Source of the DNA: Alkalitalea saponilacus
GTDB taxonomy: Bacteria; Bacteroidota; Bacteroidia; Bacteroidales; Marinilabiliaceae
NCBI RefSeq assembly: GCF_900168165.1
Contig: NZ_FUYV01000019.1
Coordinates: 1 to 64,000 of the forward strand
Direction of reading: 5' to 3'
Length of the DNA: 64,000 bases
Part shown: positions 8,292 to 18,002 of the stretch, piece after piece
Numbering within the stretch: the first letter of the stretch is position 1
How the letters are laid out: each line of letters starts with the position of its first letter
Program-made: the position numbers and the translations under genes
Notes under the pieces: generated by a model
Database searches by the model: none
The model's input: the letters and a program-made list of their open reading frames with translations, nothing else
What the model was told of the DNA's origin: nothing

Positions 8292-10616
8292 TCAAAACCC
8301 CTTGGAAGGTAAATTATTGAAATCCTCTTTATCGCGTCCTACTCTGTTAATGTTTTTCCCTCCGCCAAACTGCCAGCGCGCGTAAAACCAAAGAGGCAAT
8401 TCTGATAAAGAAATATTTCCTGATGCATTTGAGGAAAAATCGTTTCCATTTATCTCAAAGGCGTGATAAGCAAATGTCCCTGATAAAGGGAGCGCAGATT
8501 TCAAACCGGCCGTCAGGTTTTTTCCTATTTTTTGGTCAAGCGTAATAAAATAGAGTGCATCGTGCCAGTATTTGTTTTGAAACGTGGTGACCGGACTGTT
8601 GTGTTGAAACATCACCGATGCAGAGGTGCTTTTTCCCAGCTCAACAGCTGCCGAAAAGGCCGTTTCAACGGCCATATCGGTTACACGACCAATATTTCCT
8701 GTTGACTCACTGATGTTTCTGTAAACCTTAACATATGGACTGATTGAAACTCTGTTCAATAAATTTACCGCCGCAACCATCTCTATTCCATACTGCTCAA
8801 CACCACCCAGATTCAGATAATTCCGCTCCAATAAACCTGAACTGTTAAGCTCTGTATATCCTCCAACAAAGTTTGAATGGTGATTAAAAAACAGCTGCGA
8901 TGAGAAAAAACCTGAACCAAAACCCAAAGAGTGCTCAAGTTGAAAATTGTTGGAAAAAGATGGTTTCAACGCAGGATTCCCGACACTTGAAAACATGGGG
9001 TCGTGCATCATTAACTGAGGGTTCATTTGGTAAATGTGTGGCCGGCTTATCATCCGGGTATATCGCATTTCCAATCGGTGGCCATTCTCAAAGGTAAAAC
9101 CGGCTCTAAAGGACGGAAAAAAATCAACATCCGAATAATCTCCTACTGTTTGTTCACTGACCTTTCGCTCCTCCATCCTGATGCCGCTGCCAAATCCAAA
9201 ACGGCCATATTGACCGGAGATTTCAGAATAGACTCCCAGGAGATTTTCACGATATCTAAAATCATCGTTCTGCCGTTCTTTCATTTCGGTTCTCACATGC
9301 CTGAAACCACTTCTCAGCAACAAACTTTCATTGAGTGCTATTTTGTGGTCAATTTTCATGCTGTAGTTGATTTGATAAGGATTCACTGAATTGCTGAAAT
9401 CATCTGCGTCATCAAACTCAAACCAGGTCTGGTTTTCACCTTTAAATCTGAAAATCGTCACATCTGTCGAGATTTCATGATTAGAATTGAATGAATGCCG
9501 GTAGTAGAGCGAATAAAATGAGCGATTGTTTCGGTCGTTGTCACGCTTACTCCCATCATGACTGTATAGAGTTTCCCCATTCTCTGTCAGGCGATGGAGT
9601 AAATTGCCATCGTGTTCATTTGAAAATGGGTTGGTGTAGGCATAGAAGTTGAAAAGATTTCGTTCATTCAGATAAAAATCGAAACCATAATGAAACCTGT
9701 GTGAGCGATAATCCTGAACAACTTCCTGAACGGAAGTAAAATCTCTTGTCAATCCATCGAGCGAAGCCGTATGACGGCTTCGCTCTTCAATATCGAAACC
9801 ACTGAATTCGCCATCGTATGATGTAAAGAAATTGAATTTTCCTATTCCAACATTTAAACCGAAATTAGGGAATAGATAATACTCATTTTGAGTAATGGGC
9901 GCTTCAACATGCACATGACCATTCCATCCGGTTTCCCGTTCCTTTAATATAACATTAATGACTCCATCCGTTACAGCCTCGTAACCCGCTCCCGGAGCCA
10001 TATTCACCTCCACCTTCAGAATGCGGGAAGCATCCAACTGACGAAGAAAATTCAAATCCCTTTCAATGTTATTAACCAGTACTTTGATGTTTTGTCGTCC
10101 CTGAATGGTCAGGTTTTGCATCAAATCAATCTGAACGCCTGGAATCAGGCTCAAAACATCCACACCTGTTGCCGATACCTTTTCCATTCGGTTATTGACA
10201 TGATAAGTGGTTAAAACTCCGTTTGAACCGGCACGACGCCGCTCGGCCACTATCAGAGCCTCTCCAATTTCATGGGTTTGAGCGTGCAAATAAATATCCC
10301 CGAGATTTAAATCTCGTTCTGATAAATCAATAAGATGTGATACCGAATGGAAACCTATAAAGCCAATTTCCAACAGATAATTTCCCGGTAATATACCGGA
10401 AATGTGAAACTCTCCATCATAATTGCTGATGACTCCTGCCATCAGGGATGAATCTGCTGGGTTCAACAACACGACAGTTGCCGATGGCAACGGTTCAGAA
10501 AAATCTGCATCATATATTCTTCCGGAAATAACAGAGGAACTTTGTACCGATTGAGCAACTAATCCTACAAGGATGGTAATGACTAAAATTTTAAATGGCG
10601 TTTTCATGGTTTTCAC
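8292..10616 (-). CDS. TonB-dependent receptor-like outer-membrane protein
   Basis: A 774-residue outer-membrane protein. A signal peptide covers about residues 1-26. A carboxypeptidase-like regulatory domain follows (about 28-112, with GRIYDADFSEPLPSATV and the GNYLLEIGFIGF strand pair), then a plug domain (about 140-215; ATGVDVLSLIPGVQ and VLVNNIERD), and a long barrel to the C-terminus. The architecture matches the outer-membrane beta-barrel family group found in Bacteroidota (OMP_b-brl_3), which differs from SusC. The last residues are polar (NNLPSKGF) and end in Phe, as barrels do. It lies next to a LytTR regulator on the same strand, with TTGTGACC repeats in the gap. There is no SusD partner, so a role in peptide, metal or signal handling is more likely than glycan uptake. 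The ligand is unknown. Confidence 0.8.
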   Translation of the reverse strand: MKTMKTPFKILVITILVGLVAQSVQSSSVISGRIYDADFSEPLPSATVVLLNPADSSLMAGVISNYDGEFHISGILPGNYLLEIGFIGFHSVSHLIDLSERDLNLGDIYLHAQTHEIGEALIVAERRRAGSNGVLTTYHVNNRMEKVSATGVDVLSLIPGVQIDLMQNLTIQGRQNIKVLVNNIERDLNFLRQLDASRILKVEVNMAPGAGYEAVTDGVINVILKERETGWNGHVHVEAPITQNEYYLFPNFGLNVGIGKFNFFTSYDGEFSGFDIEERSRHTASLDGLTRDFTSVQEVVQDYRSHRFHYGFDFYLNERNLFNFYAYTNPFSNEHDGNLLHRLTENGETLYSHDGSKRDNDRNNRSFYSLYYRHSFNSNHEISTDVTIFRFKGENQTWFEFDDADDFSNSVNPYQINYSMKIDHKIALNESLLLRSGFRHVRTEMKERQNDDFRYRENLLGVYSEISGQYGRFGFGSGIRMEERKVSEQTVGDYSDVDFFPSFRAGFTFENGHRLEMRYTRMISRPHIYQMNPQLMMHDPMFSSVGNPALKPSFSNNFQLEHSLGFGSGFFSSQLFFNHHSNFVGGYTELNSSGLLERNYLNLGGVEQYGIEMVAAVNLLNRVSISPYVKVYRNISESTGNIGRVTDMAVETAFSAAVELGKSTSASVMFQHNSPVTTFQNKYWHDALYFITLDQKIGKNLTAGLKSALPLSGTFAYHAFEINGNDFSSNASGNISLSELPLWFYARWQFGGGKNINRVGRDKEDFNNLPSKGF

Positions 10617-10700
10617 AGATTAAATTTTGCAATTAAATGACAACTGCAAGTACCGAAATCAATGAAAACCCTCCAAAAACAAGGGATACATGACAACAAT

Positions 10701-10759
10701 TTGTGACCGGCAACAATTTTCGTATTTAAAATTGTGACCAATTACAAACTCTTGTGATG
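10701..10759. promoter_or_regulatory. Direct repeats upstream of the receptor, possible LytTR sites
   Basis: TTGTGACC occurs at 10701-10708 and 10732-10739, and the related TTGTGATG at 10752-10759. The starts are 31 and 20 bases apart, near three and two helical turns. They lie in the gap between the receptor start (10616) and the LytTR gene end (10790). LytTR proteins bind direct repeats on one face of the helix, so these are candidate operators; binding is inference. Confidence 0.35.
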
Positions 10760-10789
10760 AACAGCAAAGATTAAAAATGACGCAGGAAT

Positions 10790-11665
10790 TCAGGATTTTG
10801 ATTTGAGAGCCATCAGGCTCTCAAATTTTTCTGCATTTTGGCGCGAAACCGGAACAACCACATCGGTTCCATCCAAAAATAAACGATAACCGGAAGAGTT
10901 ACCCTGATGTTTTTTTATCCGGTTAAGGTTAACAATAAATCCCCGGTGTGACCGAAAAAAATGCGGGTATTTTTCAAGTTGCCACTGAATGTTGTTGATG
11001 GAGTTTCGGATGAGTTTCTTCACCACTTTATTATCGCTTATGATATGGAAGGCAACATAGTTCCCTTCCGATTCAGCATACAGAAACTCCGACAAGTTAA
11101 ATTTCAGATGCTCCTTTTTTAAGGATGAGTGTATCTCTGTTTCATCCTCACCGGATGAAACAGAACGAGGCATTGCTTCACTCAAAACAACCCGCTGACC
11201 GGGCAATAATAGCTGCACATTTTTTAAAAACAGAATACCAAAGGGCACTATGCCTACAACCATGGTGCGTGCAACCGAATCAACGAAGGTGGGAAAATTC
11301 CATCGGCTTACAGACGAATCCTCAATAATAAAACCTGTGAAAAATACACCCACACCTGTAAACATCAATATCAGGAACGTTCCTGACAGCTCTTTAACGA
11401 GTGTCCAACGTGAAAGATTTTTGAAAAAAGGAAATAAACGTAAGAAACGAATAGAAAGATAAACAATAAAAACAACTGCCAGACAATACAACGCCATGGT
11501 AAGTTCATAACCAAAATACAATGACGCTTGCGTTCCCATTGGTCTGTAAATAAGCACAAACAAATAACTTACGGCACCAACAATCATGGCACCCATTCCC
11601 GGCCGGAGAAAAAAATAGTTTGGCGGGAACTTAATGTTCAGGATATTTTGGAACCAAGAGGACAT
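10790..11665 (-). CDS. Membrane-anchored LytTR transcriptional regulator
   Basis: A 291-residue regulator with four predicted membrane helices in the first half (about residues 22-42, 52-72, 90-112, 130-150) and a LytTR DNA-binding domain in the second half (about 185-288; EFLYAESEGNYVAFH, HFFRSHRGFIVNLNRI, VVPVSRQN). There is no receiver domain, so the input must come through the membrane part. It starts 16 bases after hemE on the same strand and is probably transcribed from the heme operon, possibly with a promoter of its own. The gene after it is an outer-membrane receptor with repeated TTGTGACC sites upstream, which suggests local control. The signal sensed is unknown. Confidence 0.85.
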   Translation of the reverse strand: MSSWFQNILNIKFPPNYFFLRPGMGAMIVGAVSYLFVLIYRPMGTQASLYFGYELTMALYCLAVVFIVYLSIRFLRLFPFFKNLSRWTLVKELSGTFLILMFTGVGVFFTGFIIEDSSVSRWNFPTFVDSVARTMVVGIVPFGILFLKNVQLLLPGQRVVLSEAMPRSVSSGEDETEIHSSLKKEHLKFNLSEFLYAESEGNYVAFHIISDNKVVKKLIRNSINNIQWQLEKYPHFFRSHRGFIVNLNRIKKHQGNSSGYRLFLDGTDVVVPVSRQNAEKFESLMALKSKS

Positions 11666-11681
11666 AAAGTTGTTTTTGAAA

Positions 11682-12704
11682 TCACCATTTGGTTGATTTT
11701 ACCCAATCCACAGTAAAACGTGCATTTTCATAGGGAATATCAGGTAAAAACCCGTGGCCAAGATTCAGAATCCATTTCGGATTACTACGGAAAAACGGTT
11801 TTAGTTTTTCAAGTTCCACAGCAATCACCTCTTGAGGAGCATACAACAACCGCGGGTCGATGTTTCCCTGCAAACCCACTTCCGGATGTATCATTTCACG
11901 TGCATCGGCCAACGGCATTTGCCAATCGATGCTAACAAAATCACACAAATCGGGGGTGATGGCTTTAAATCCGGTGGAAAATCCTTTCGGGAAAAAGATG
12001 AAGGGCGTGCCAGTGGCGCGCACAGCTTTACCAACTTTCTCAACAGCGGGCATAAACAATTCCATGTACATCTCAGTAGGAATCAACCCGGCATGCGTTT
12101 CAAACAACTGAAACACCTCCACCCCATGCTCAATCTGCTTCAAAGCATAATGAACCGAAAAATCGGCTATGGCATCAATCAGTTTTTTAGATTCTGTTTT
12201 GTTGCTGAAAAGAAATTTCATGGCATCGGGAAAATTCCCATTGCTGCTAACGCCCTGCAGCATGTAACACATGGTGGTTAACGGGGCACCGCAAAAACCA
12301 ATCAGGGGCACATTTTGCGGTCTGCGCCGCAAAATTTCATCTATCACATCATAGATATACTCCAGTTTTTGAGGATTTTCTTTCAGATGTTCCACCGGGG
12401 AAGAGAAGTTGCTTAACGGTGTTGGAAACACCGGTCCGCTATCTGTCCATTTCAACTCCATCCCCATGGCATTGGGAATCACCAGAATATCAGAAAAAAG
12501 AATGGCTGCATCAACTCCCAAATCGGCAATTGGCATCAGCGTTACCTCCGCAGCCAGATTTGGGTTGGCCATCATTTCACGAAAAGAGTGGCTCTCCTTG
12601 AGTTTATTGTAATTGGGCAATACACGGCCTGCCTGTCGCATAAACCAAACCGGTGGGCGTGGTGTCGTTTCTCCCCTGAGTGTATCTAATAATATTGACT
12701 TCAT
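11682..12704 (-). CDS. hemE: Uroporphyrinogen decarboxylase HemE
   Basis: A 340-residue enzyme that removes the four acetate carboxyls of uroporphyrinogen III to give coproporphyrinogen III. The family signature WFMRQAGRVLPNY lies at about residues 20-32, with the conserved Asp and Tyr segments (ILFSDILVIPNAMG, LIGFCGAPLTTMCYML) following, and NLGHGFLPDIPYEN near the end. The length is normal. It starts with ATG 18 bases after hemL and is followed 16 bases later by the LytTR gene. It is the last heme gene of the six-gene block and makes the substrate for HemN, encoded about 20 kb away. Confidence 0.96.
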   Translation of the reverse strand: MKSILLDTLRGETTPRPPVWFMRQAGRVLPNYNKLKESHSFREMMANPNLAAEVTLMPIADLGVDAAILFSDILVIPNAMGMELKWTDSGPVFPTPLSNFSSPVEHLKENPQKLEYIYDVIDEILRRRPQNVPLIGFCGAPLTTMCYMLQGVSSNGNFPDAMKFLFSNKTESKKLIDAIADFSVHYALKQIEHGVEVFQLFETHAGLIPTEMYMELFMPAVEKVGKAVRATGTPFIFFPKGFSTGFKAITPDLCDFVSIDWQMPLADAREMIHPEVGLQGNIDPRLLYAPQEVIAVELEKLKPFFRSNPKWILNLGHGFLPDIPYENARFTVDWVKSTKW

Positions 12705-12722
12705 GTGGTTATCTCTAATATG

Positions 12723-13997
12723 TTAAGCAAATGCCTGAATCACCTTCTCGATGTCTTCATCTGTGTGCGCATCGGAAATAAAGGTACACTCAAATGCCGA
12801 AGGCGCAAAATAAATTCCTTTATCCAACGAAGCGTTGAAATGCCGGGCATATTTTTCTGTATCGGAAGTCATGGCATCGTTAAATCCATTTACTTCTGCC
12901 AATTCAGTAAAAAAGAGTGTCATCATGGAACCTATTCGGTTAATCACACCAGGGGTTCCGGTTTCTTTAAGTCGCTCCCTCAAACCCTCTTCAAGACGTG
13001 CAGCTTTGCGCTCCAGCTCGTTGTATATAGATGGGTTGTCATTCAAAATCTGAAGCATTTGGCTTCCTGCAGCCATGGCCAGTGGATTTCCGCTTAAGGT
13101 TCCGGCCTGATAAACCGGACCGTTTGGCGCCAGCATGTCCATAATCTCTTTGCGGCCTCCGTATGCGCCAACAGGAAGACCTCCTCCAATAATTTTTCCC
13201 ATGGTGGTTAAATCGGGTATTACCCCCATCCGCTCCTGTGCACCACCCGGTGCCAGTCGGAATCCTGTTATTACCTCATCGAAAATCAACAAGGCGTCAT
13301 GTCGATTGGTTAGGTCTCTTAATCCTTCAAGAAAACCGGGTTTTGGAAGAATCACACCCATATTTCCGGGCACCGGCTCCACGATAACGGCAGCAATTTC
13401 ACTTCCGTATTCGCTAAACAAAGCCTCCACAGAATCCAAATCATTATACTCGGCAGTGAGCGTATCGGCAGCAGCAGCCTTTGTAACCCCGGGGCTATCG
13501 GGCAAACCCAAAGTCATGGCTCCTGAACCGGCTTTAATCAAAAAACTATCGGCATGTCCATGAAAACATCCGGCAAATTTTACCACTTTGTCTTTGCCGG
13601 TAAAACCTCTTGCCAACCGCAATGCACTCATGGTTGCTTCAGTTCCGGAATTCACCATACGCACCTTCTCAACCGATGGAACCATGGATGTAATCAACTC
13701 AGCCATCTCATTTTCTGCAAGAGTTGGGGCGCCATAACTGGTTCCTTTTTTCGCTGCTTTCTGGATGGCTTCAACAATCTCCTCCCTGGCATGTCCTAAA
13801 ATCATAGGCCCCCATGATGCGACAAAATCGGTGTAACAGTTCCCGTCAATATCCCATACTTTGGAGCCCTTGGCTTTGTCGATGAACAAAGGGTTTCCGC
13901 CTACACTTTTAAATGCGCGTACAGGAGAATTAACTCCTCCCGGCAGTAATTCCAAAGATTTTTTAAACGCTGATATGCTTTTATTGATGTTTCTCAT
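12723..13997 (-). CDS. hemL: Glutamate-1-semialdehyde 2,1-aminomutase HemL
   Basis: A 424-residue PLP enzyme that turns glutamate-1-semialdehyde into 5-aminolevulinate. The N-terminal [18 protein letters not shown] is the family hallmark, the pyridine-ring Asp lies in [11 protein letters not shown], and the PLP Lys is in [12 protein letters not shown] (Lys268). The product feeds HemB, whose gene is 59 bases upstream in the transcript. Together with HemA (glutamyl-tRNA reductase) it shows the C5 route to 5-aminolevulinate rather than the ALA-synthase route. No unusual features; the length is standard. Confidence 0.97.
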   Translation of the reverse strand: MRNINKSISAFKKSLELLPGGVNSPVRAFKSVGGNPLFIDKAKGSKVWDIDGNCYTDFVASWGPMILGHAREEIVEAIQKAAKKGTSYGAPTLAENEMAELITSMVPSVEKVRMVNSGTEATMSALRLARGFTGKDKVVKFAGCFHGHADSFLIKAGSGAMTLGLPDSPGVTKAAAADTLTAEYNDLDSVEALFSEYGSEIAAVIVEPVPGNMGVILPKPGFLEGLRDLTNRHDALLIFDEVITGFRLAPGGAQERMGVIPDLTTMGKIIGGGLPVGAYGGRKEIMDMLAPNGPVYQAGTLSGNPLAMAAGSQMLQILNDNPSIYNELERKAARLEEGLRERLKETGTPGVINRIGSMMTLFFTELAEVNGFNDAMTSDTEKYARHFNASLDKGIYFAPSAFECTFISDAHTDEDIEKVIQAFA

Positions 13998-14056
13998 ATG
14001 TATATTTTGTTTTTTCTGATTGATTACGCCCTTTCTATATTGTAATCAAAAACCAA

Positions 14057-15028
14057 CTAAATATTTACGCCAAATTCTTTCGCATGATATGTAATGATAA
14101 CATCAGCGCCTGCTCGCTTAATAGAAGTAAGGATTTCTGTAATCATTCGCTTTTCATCAATCCAACCATTGGCACCGGCTGCTTTCACCATGCTGAATTC
14201 TCCACTTACATTGTAGGCTACCACCGGAATATTAAATGTTGACTTTACCCGTTGGATGATGTCAAGATAACTTAAAGCCGGTTTAACCATTACCAAATCT
14301 GCGCCTTCAGCTATGTCCTGTTCCACTTCACGCAGTGCTTCATCGCTGTTGCCCGAATCCATTTGATAGGTTGAACGATCGCCAAATTGGGGAGCACTCT
14401 CCGCAGCATCTCTAAATGGTCCGTAAAATGAAGATGCATACTTGGCAGAATAAGCCATGATGGGCGTTTTAATAAATCCACCATCATCCAAAGCTTTACG
14501 GATGGCCGCCACTCGGCCGTCCATCATATCGCTGGGGGCAATGACATCGGCTCCGGCGGCTGCCAAAGCCATGGCTTGTCCGGCAAGAGTAACCAATGTC
14601 AGGTCGTTGTCCACATCCCCATCTATAATGGTTCCGCAATGGCCATGCGTCGTATATTCACAATTGCAAACATCGGCCACAATCAGCACATCGCTCACCT
14701 CTTTTTTTATGGCACGAATGGCACGACAAACAATGGCATCGTGCTCACATGCCACGTCTCCGGTTTCATCTTTCTCTTCGGGAATACCAAAAAGCAAAAT
14801 TTTATGAATACCGGCACTTTGAATCAAATCTTTAACCTCATCAACCAACAAATCAATGGACCATTGAAAATTTCCCGGCATGGATGCAATGGGGTTTTTA
14901 ACTCCGCTTCCGGGACACACAAAATAGGGCATAATCAGGTCATCGCGATTGACTTCGGTTTCGCGAACCATATCCCGCATCAGTTTACTTTGTCGTAATC
15001 TTCGTAATCGTGTGATTGGAAATGACAT
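14057..15028 (-). CDS. hemB: Delta-aminolevulinic acid dehydratase HemB
   Basis: A 323-residue porphobilinogen synthase that condenses two 5-aminolevulinate molecules. Active-site lysines are Lys196 (MAYSAKYASSFYGPFRD) and Lys249 (LVMVKPALSYLD). Cysteines 121, 123 and 131 (DVCNCEYTTHGHCG) form a zinc site, so this is the zinc-dependent type. The length is normal and the ATG at 15028 follows a poor ribosome site, as is usual in this phylum. It follows hemD after an 82-base gap that is largely filled by a 7-bp repeat array, the longest gap in this operon, yet no terminator was seen. Confidence 0.97.
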   Translation of the reverse strand: MSFPITRLRRLRQSKLMRDMVRETEVNRDDLIMPYFVCPGSGVKNPIASMPGNFQWSIDLLVDEVKDLIQSAGIHKILLFGIPEEKDETGDVACEHDAIVCRAIRAIKKEVSDVLIVADVCNCEYTTHGHCGTIIDGDVDNDLTLVTLAGQAMALAAAGADVIAPSDMMDGRVAAIRKALDDGGFIKTPIMAYSAKYASSFYGPFRDAAESAPQFGDRSTYQMDSGNSDEALREVEQDIAEGADLVMVKPALSYLDIIQRVKSTFNIPVVAYNVSGEFSMVKAAGANGWIDEKRMITEILTSIKRAGADVIITYHAKEFGVNI

Positions 15029-15053
15029 GTTTTTTATGTTTTAAGGTTATAAG

Positions 15054-15137
15054 TTTTTTGTTTAGGGTTTAGAGTTTAGGGTTTAGAGTTTAGGGTTTAG
15101 AGTTTAGGGTTTAGGGTTGTGGGTTTATGGTTGATAC
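15054..15137. repeat. 7-bp repeat array (TTTAGGG/TTTAGAG), running into hemD
   Basis: From 15061 the sequence is tandem heptads that alternate TTTAGGG and TTTAGAG eight times and then degrade (TTGTGGG, TTTATGG, TTGATAC). The stop codon of hemD (15111-15113) and its last eight or so codons fall inside the array. Related heptad arrays lie near 31.97, 35.29, 40.80-40.93 and 46.93 kb. The likeness to plant telomere repeats is coincidental. Confidence 0.8.
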
Positions 15138-15833
15138 TATTGTTTCTGCAAGTCCTTTGTAATTTTGGTTTGTTGCTTCGCCGGATGGCTCAATGCCATA
15201 TCTCCTGATTTGCGCGGAGGTAACAGTGCCTATGCTGACAAAACGTAATCTTTCCTTGTTGTTTTTCATATGCAGCATCAGATTATCTACTGCTGAAGGA
15301 CTGGAAACCGCGATATAACCGTAATCATCGGATTCTATTTTCGCAATTGCTTTGAGGTTGATATTTCTGGGTATTGTTGTTTCATACACATCGACCCGAT
15401 GCACAATGAAATCCTGCTCCAGTGAGTTTTCCATAACATTGGAGGCCAGCTTTCCAACTGCCAGCAAGACTCTATCTCCCGATGTGGCAAGTTCTTTAAA
15501 CTCCTCAGCAAATCGTGCACCTGAGTGACCACTCCCAATAAAGTCGGCCTGATAGCCAATATTTTTAAGAGCTTCGGCTGTTGAATTACCAATGACAGCA
15601 ATTTTGGTATTCTTAATATCAGAAACCTTTTTTAAAAAAGGTTTTAATGCATTTTTACTGGTAAAAATTATCCAATCGAATTCGAGCACAGGGTCCGGAA
15701 TAGAAAAATCAATGGCTTTTACCTCAATCAAAGGGGCTTCCACTACTTTAACGCCAAAAGAGTTCATGATTTTTAGAAAAATATCATCACCCTCTGGCAC
15801 AGGGAAAGTCCTTATGACCAAACTGTTAATCAT
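15111..15833 (-). CDS. hemD: Uroporphyrinogen-III synthase HemD
   Basis: A 240-residue enzyme that cyclises hydroxymethylbilane with inversion of ring D. The open frame reaches up to 15917, but the start at 15833 is preferred: it gives MINSLVIRTFPVPEG, the usual HemD opening, and overlaps the hemC stop by 8 bases, a common translational-coupling layout. HemD proteins diverge strongly; the evidence here is the two-lobed Rossmann-like pattern (IIFTSKNAL about residue 55, AVIGNSTAEAL about 80, GYIAVSSPSAVDNL about 175, FVSIGTVTSAQIRRYGIEPSGEA about 200) and the location between hemC and hemB. The last codons (NPQP) come from a 7-bp repeat array. Confidence 0.88.
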   Translation of the reverse strand: MINSLVIRTFPVPEGDDIFLKIMNSFGVKVVEAPLIEVKAIDFSIPDPVLEFDWIIFTSKNALKPFLKKVSDIKNTKIAVIGNSTAEALKNIGYQADFIGSGHSGARFAEEFKELATSGDRVLLAVGKLASNVMENSLEQDFIVHRVDVYETTIPRNINLKAIAKIESDDYGYIAVSSPSAVDNLMLHMKNNKERLRFVSIGTVTSAQIRRYGIEPSGEATNQNYKGLAETIVSTINPQP

Positions 15834-16755
15834 TACCTCTAATGGATTCCAGGATTTTCTCAGCTCCGGCGTCAAGCATCGAAAAAGCCATTTCGATGGC
15901 TTTTTCAGTGGCTTCATCCAAAGTTGTTTCCATTACATCTTTAACAATAATTCGCCCATCCAAAGAAGCTACCATCGCCCTCATTTTCATATTACCATCT
16001 GCAACCTCAGAAAAACAGGCCACAGGAACCTGACAACCACCCTCCATGGTCCGCAAAAAAGCGCGTTCGGCCATTACCTGATACCAGGTTGGTAAATGAT
16101 TAATGGCATCAATAATTGGATATATTTCTTCGTCGCCCTCGCGAATCTCGATGGTAACGGCTCCCTGACTGACCGCAGGCATCACCGTTTCGGGCTCCAG
16201 ATACTGGGTGATGAGATGCTCCAAACCAAGTCGCTGAATGCCTGCACCTGCCATTATTAAAGCATCGCAATAACCATCGCTCATTTTTTGAATGCGGCTG
16301 TTTACATTTCCACGGATATCGACAATATTCAGAGCGGGGTTGTAATGCAACAGTTGCGCCTGACGGCGCAAACTGGAAGTGGCAATTTTATCTTTGCTCG
16401 TAAATGTCGATAAAGGCCTTTTATCTCTAGACAAAAAAACATCCCGAACCTCTCCCCTCTCCAAAACCCCTCCCAATATAAGATTATCGGGCAATTCCGT
16501 TGGCATGTCTTTCAAGCTGTGAACGGCCAAGTCAATGTCCCCATTGAGCAATGCCTGTTCTATTTCTTTGGTAAACAAACCTTTATCGCCAATTTTGGAG
16601 AGTGCCACATCAAGAATGATATCGCCCTTGGTTTTAATCACCACGATTTCAGTCTGTATATCGGGGAATGCACTTTGTAGTTGTTTTTGAACCTCATGTG
16701 CCTGCCAAAGTGCCAGTTGACTTCCACGGGTTCCTATTTTTATGGTACGATTCAT
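15826..16755 (-). CDS. hemC: Hydroxymethylbilane synthase HemC
   Basis: A 309-residue porphobilinogen deaminase that polymerises four porphobilinogens. It opens with KIGTRGSQLALWQAHEV, the family signature; the ALLNGDIDLAVHSLKDMP segment holds the catalytic Asp, and Cys241 in EGGCQVPVACF carries the dipyrromethane cofactor. The ATG at 16755 overlaps the hemA stop by 4 bases, so the two genes are translationally coupled, and its own end overlaps hemD. A normal length and no oddities. Confidence 0.97.
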   Translation of the reverse strand: MNRTIKIGTRGSQLALWQAHEVQKQLQSAFPDIQTEIVVIKTKGDIILDVALSKIGDKGLFTKEIEQALLNGDIDLAVHSLKDMPTELPDNLILGGVLERGEVRDVFLSRDKRPLSTFTSKDKIATSSLRRQAQLLHYNPALNIVDIRGNVNSRIQKMSDGYCDALIMAGAGIQRLGLEHLITQYLEPETVMPAVSQGAVTIEIREGDEEIYPIIDAINHLPTWYQVMAERAFLRTMEGGCQVPVACFSEVADGNMKMRAMVASLDGRIIVKDVMETTLDEATEKAIEMAFSMLDAGAEKILESIRGND

Positions 16756-18002
16756 GGATTTTTGTCAAAGAGTTGATTGATAACATCTACAAATTCAGTA
16801 ATACGTCCATTATCGGAAACTGATTTTAATTGGCGGACAATTTTGCTTTTCAGTTTCTTGGACATATGCCGGTTAAATTTTTGTATTTGTTGCAACTCCT
16901 CTTCCGAAAAATCTTTAGTAAATACTTTCAACTCTTTTTCATAAACCGCATCAATTACTTTATCGATGTTTTGAATGGCAGGCGCCAGTTTTTGCTGATT
17001 CAACCAATGGGTAAACTCATCTACTTTGGTTTCCACAATCTCCTCGGCTACTTCAACAAACTCTTGTTTACGCTCTGCATTCATAGCTATAACTTCCTCT
17101 AAATCATCTATATTATATAAAGTAATGGATGGAATTGCTGTAATGTCCGTATCTAAATTACGTGGTACTCCCAAATCAATCATCAAAATATTCGCATGAC
17201 CATTTAAATGCGGTTGTACCAACCCGGCATTCAGGATGGGCTCTTTGCCAGCAACAGATGTAATAATAACTTCAGCATCGTGAAGCCCTCCCAACAAATT
17301 ATTGTATGGCAACACACTACAATTGAATGCAGTGGCGAGTTGTTGTGCCGTTTCTTCTGTTCGGTTGATCAAGCTGATGTTTTGACAACCCTTTTTATGC
17401 AGGTTTTTCAAAACCAATTCCCCTGTATCTCCGGTTCCGATTATTAAAATATTTCGCTCAGGCAGATCAGGAAACTGCTCAAAACATTTTTCCACAGCGG
17501 CAGAACTCACGGAACAAGCCCCCCGATTAAAGGGCGTGCTCATTCTCACTTGTTTACTGCACTCCAAGGCTTTATTAAAAAATCTATGAAAGAGTGTTCC
17601 AATGCTGCCTCGCTCTTCGGCTTCGGTATAGGATGATTTTATTTGCGATACAATCTGATACTCACCTAAAATCATTGAATCCAATCCGGAAGTAACTCTG
17701 AATAAATGACGAACCGTATCTTCATGAAAATAGTTAAACAGATAAGGCTGAATGTCCTCATCGAATTGCTTAATTTGGAACAAAGCCTTTTGAACCAATT
17801 TGGTAGCTCCACTTGAACAGATACCCTCAGCCGAGAAATAGATTTCAGTTCGATTACATGTTGATAGTATAACCAAATCCTTGAAATAGTTGGCAGCCAT
17901 GATTTTTTCGGCAAGCAAATCGGCCTCTGCACTATCTAACGCCAACTGCTCACGAACTTTCACGGGTGCTGATTTCTGACTAACTCCAATAACTCCAATC
18001 AT
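16752..18002 (-). CDS. hemA: Glutamyl-tRNA reductase HemA
   Basis: A 416-residue enzyme that reduces glutamyl-tRNA(Glu) to glutamate-1-semialdehyde, the first committed step of C5 tetrapyrrole synthesis. The nucleophilic Cys49 is in LSTCNRTEIYF. The NADPH domain has NILIIGTGDTGELVLKNL (about residues 185-200), and a C-terminal helical dimerisation domain ends with IRQLKSVSDNGRITEF-type sequence. It is the first gene of the block hemA-hemC-hemD-hemB-hemL-hemE. No clear TAnnTTTG -7 element was found in the 120 bases upstream. The N-terminal MIGVIGVSQKSAPV is the usual opening. Confidence 0.96.
   Translation of the reverse strand: MIGVIGVSQKSAPVKVREQLALDSAEADLLAEKIMAANYFKDLVILSTCNRTEIYFSAEGICSSGATKLVQKALFQIKQFDEDIQPYLFNYFHEDTVRHLFRVTSGLDSMILGEYQIVSQIKSSYTEAEERGSIGTLFHRFFNKALECSKQVRMSTPFNRGACSVSSAAVEKCFEQFPDLPERNILIIGTGDTGELVLKNLHKKGCQNISLINRTEETAQQLATAFNCSVLPYNNLLGGLHDAEVIITSVAGKEPILNAGLVQPHLNGHANILMIDLGVPRNLDTDITAIPSITLYNIDDLEEVIAMNAERKQEFVEVAEEIVETKVDEFTHWLNQQKLAPAIQNIDKVIDAVYEKELKVFTKDFSEEELQQIQKFNRHMSKKLKSKIVRQLKSVSDNGRITEFVDVINQLFDKNP

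Noticed and set aside
15061-15116. TTTAGGG repeats like plant telomeres
   Set aside because: The array is short, alternates with TTTAGAG, lies inside a bacterial operon and overlaps hemD. The similarity is chance.
15834-15917. Extended hemD start
   Set aside because: The extra 28 codons lie entirely inside hemC and do not resemble HemD proteins. The ATG at 15833 gives the normal N-terminus.
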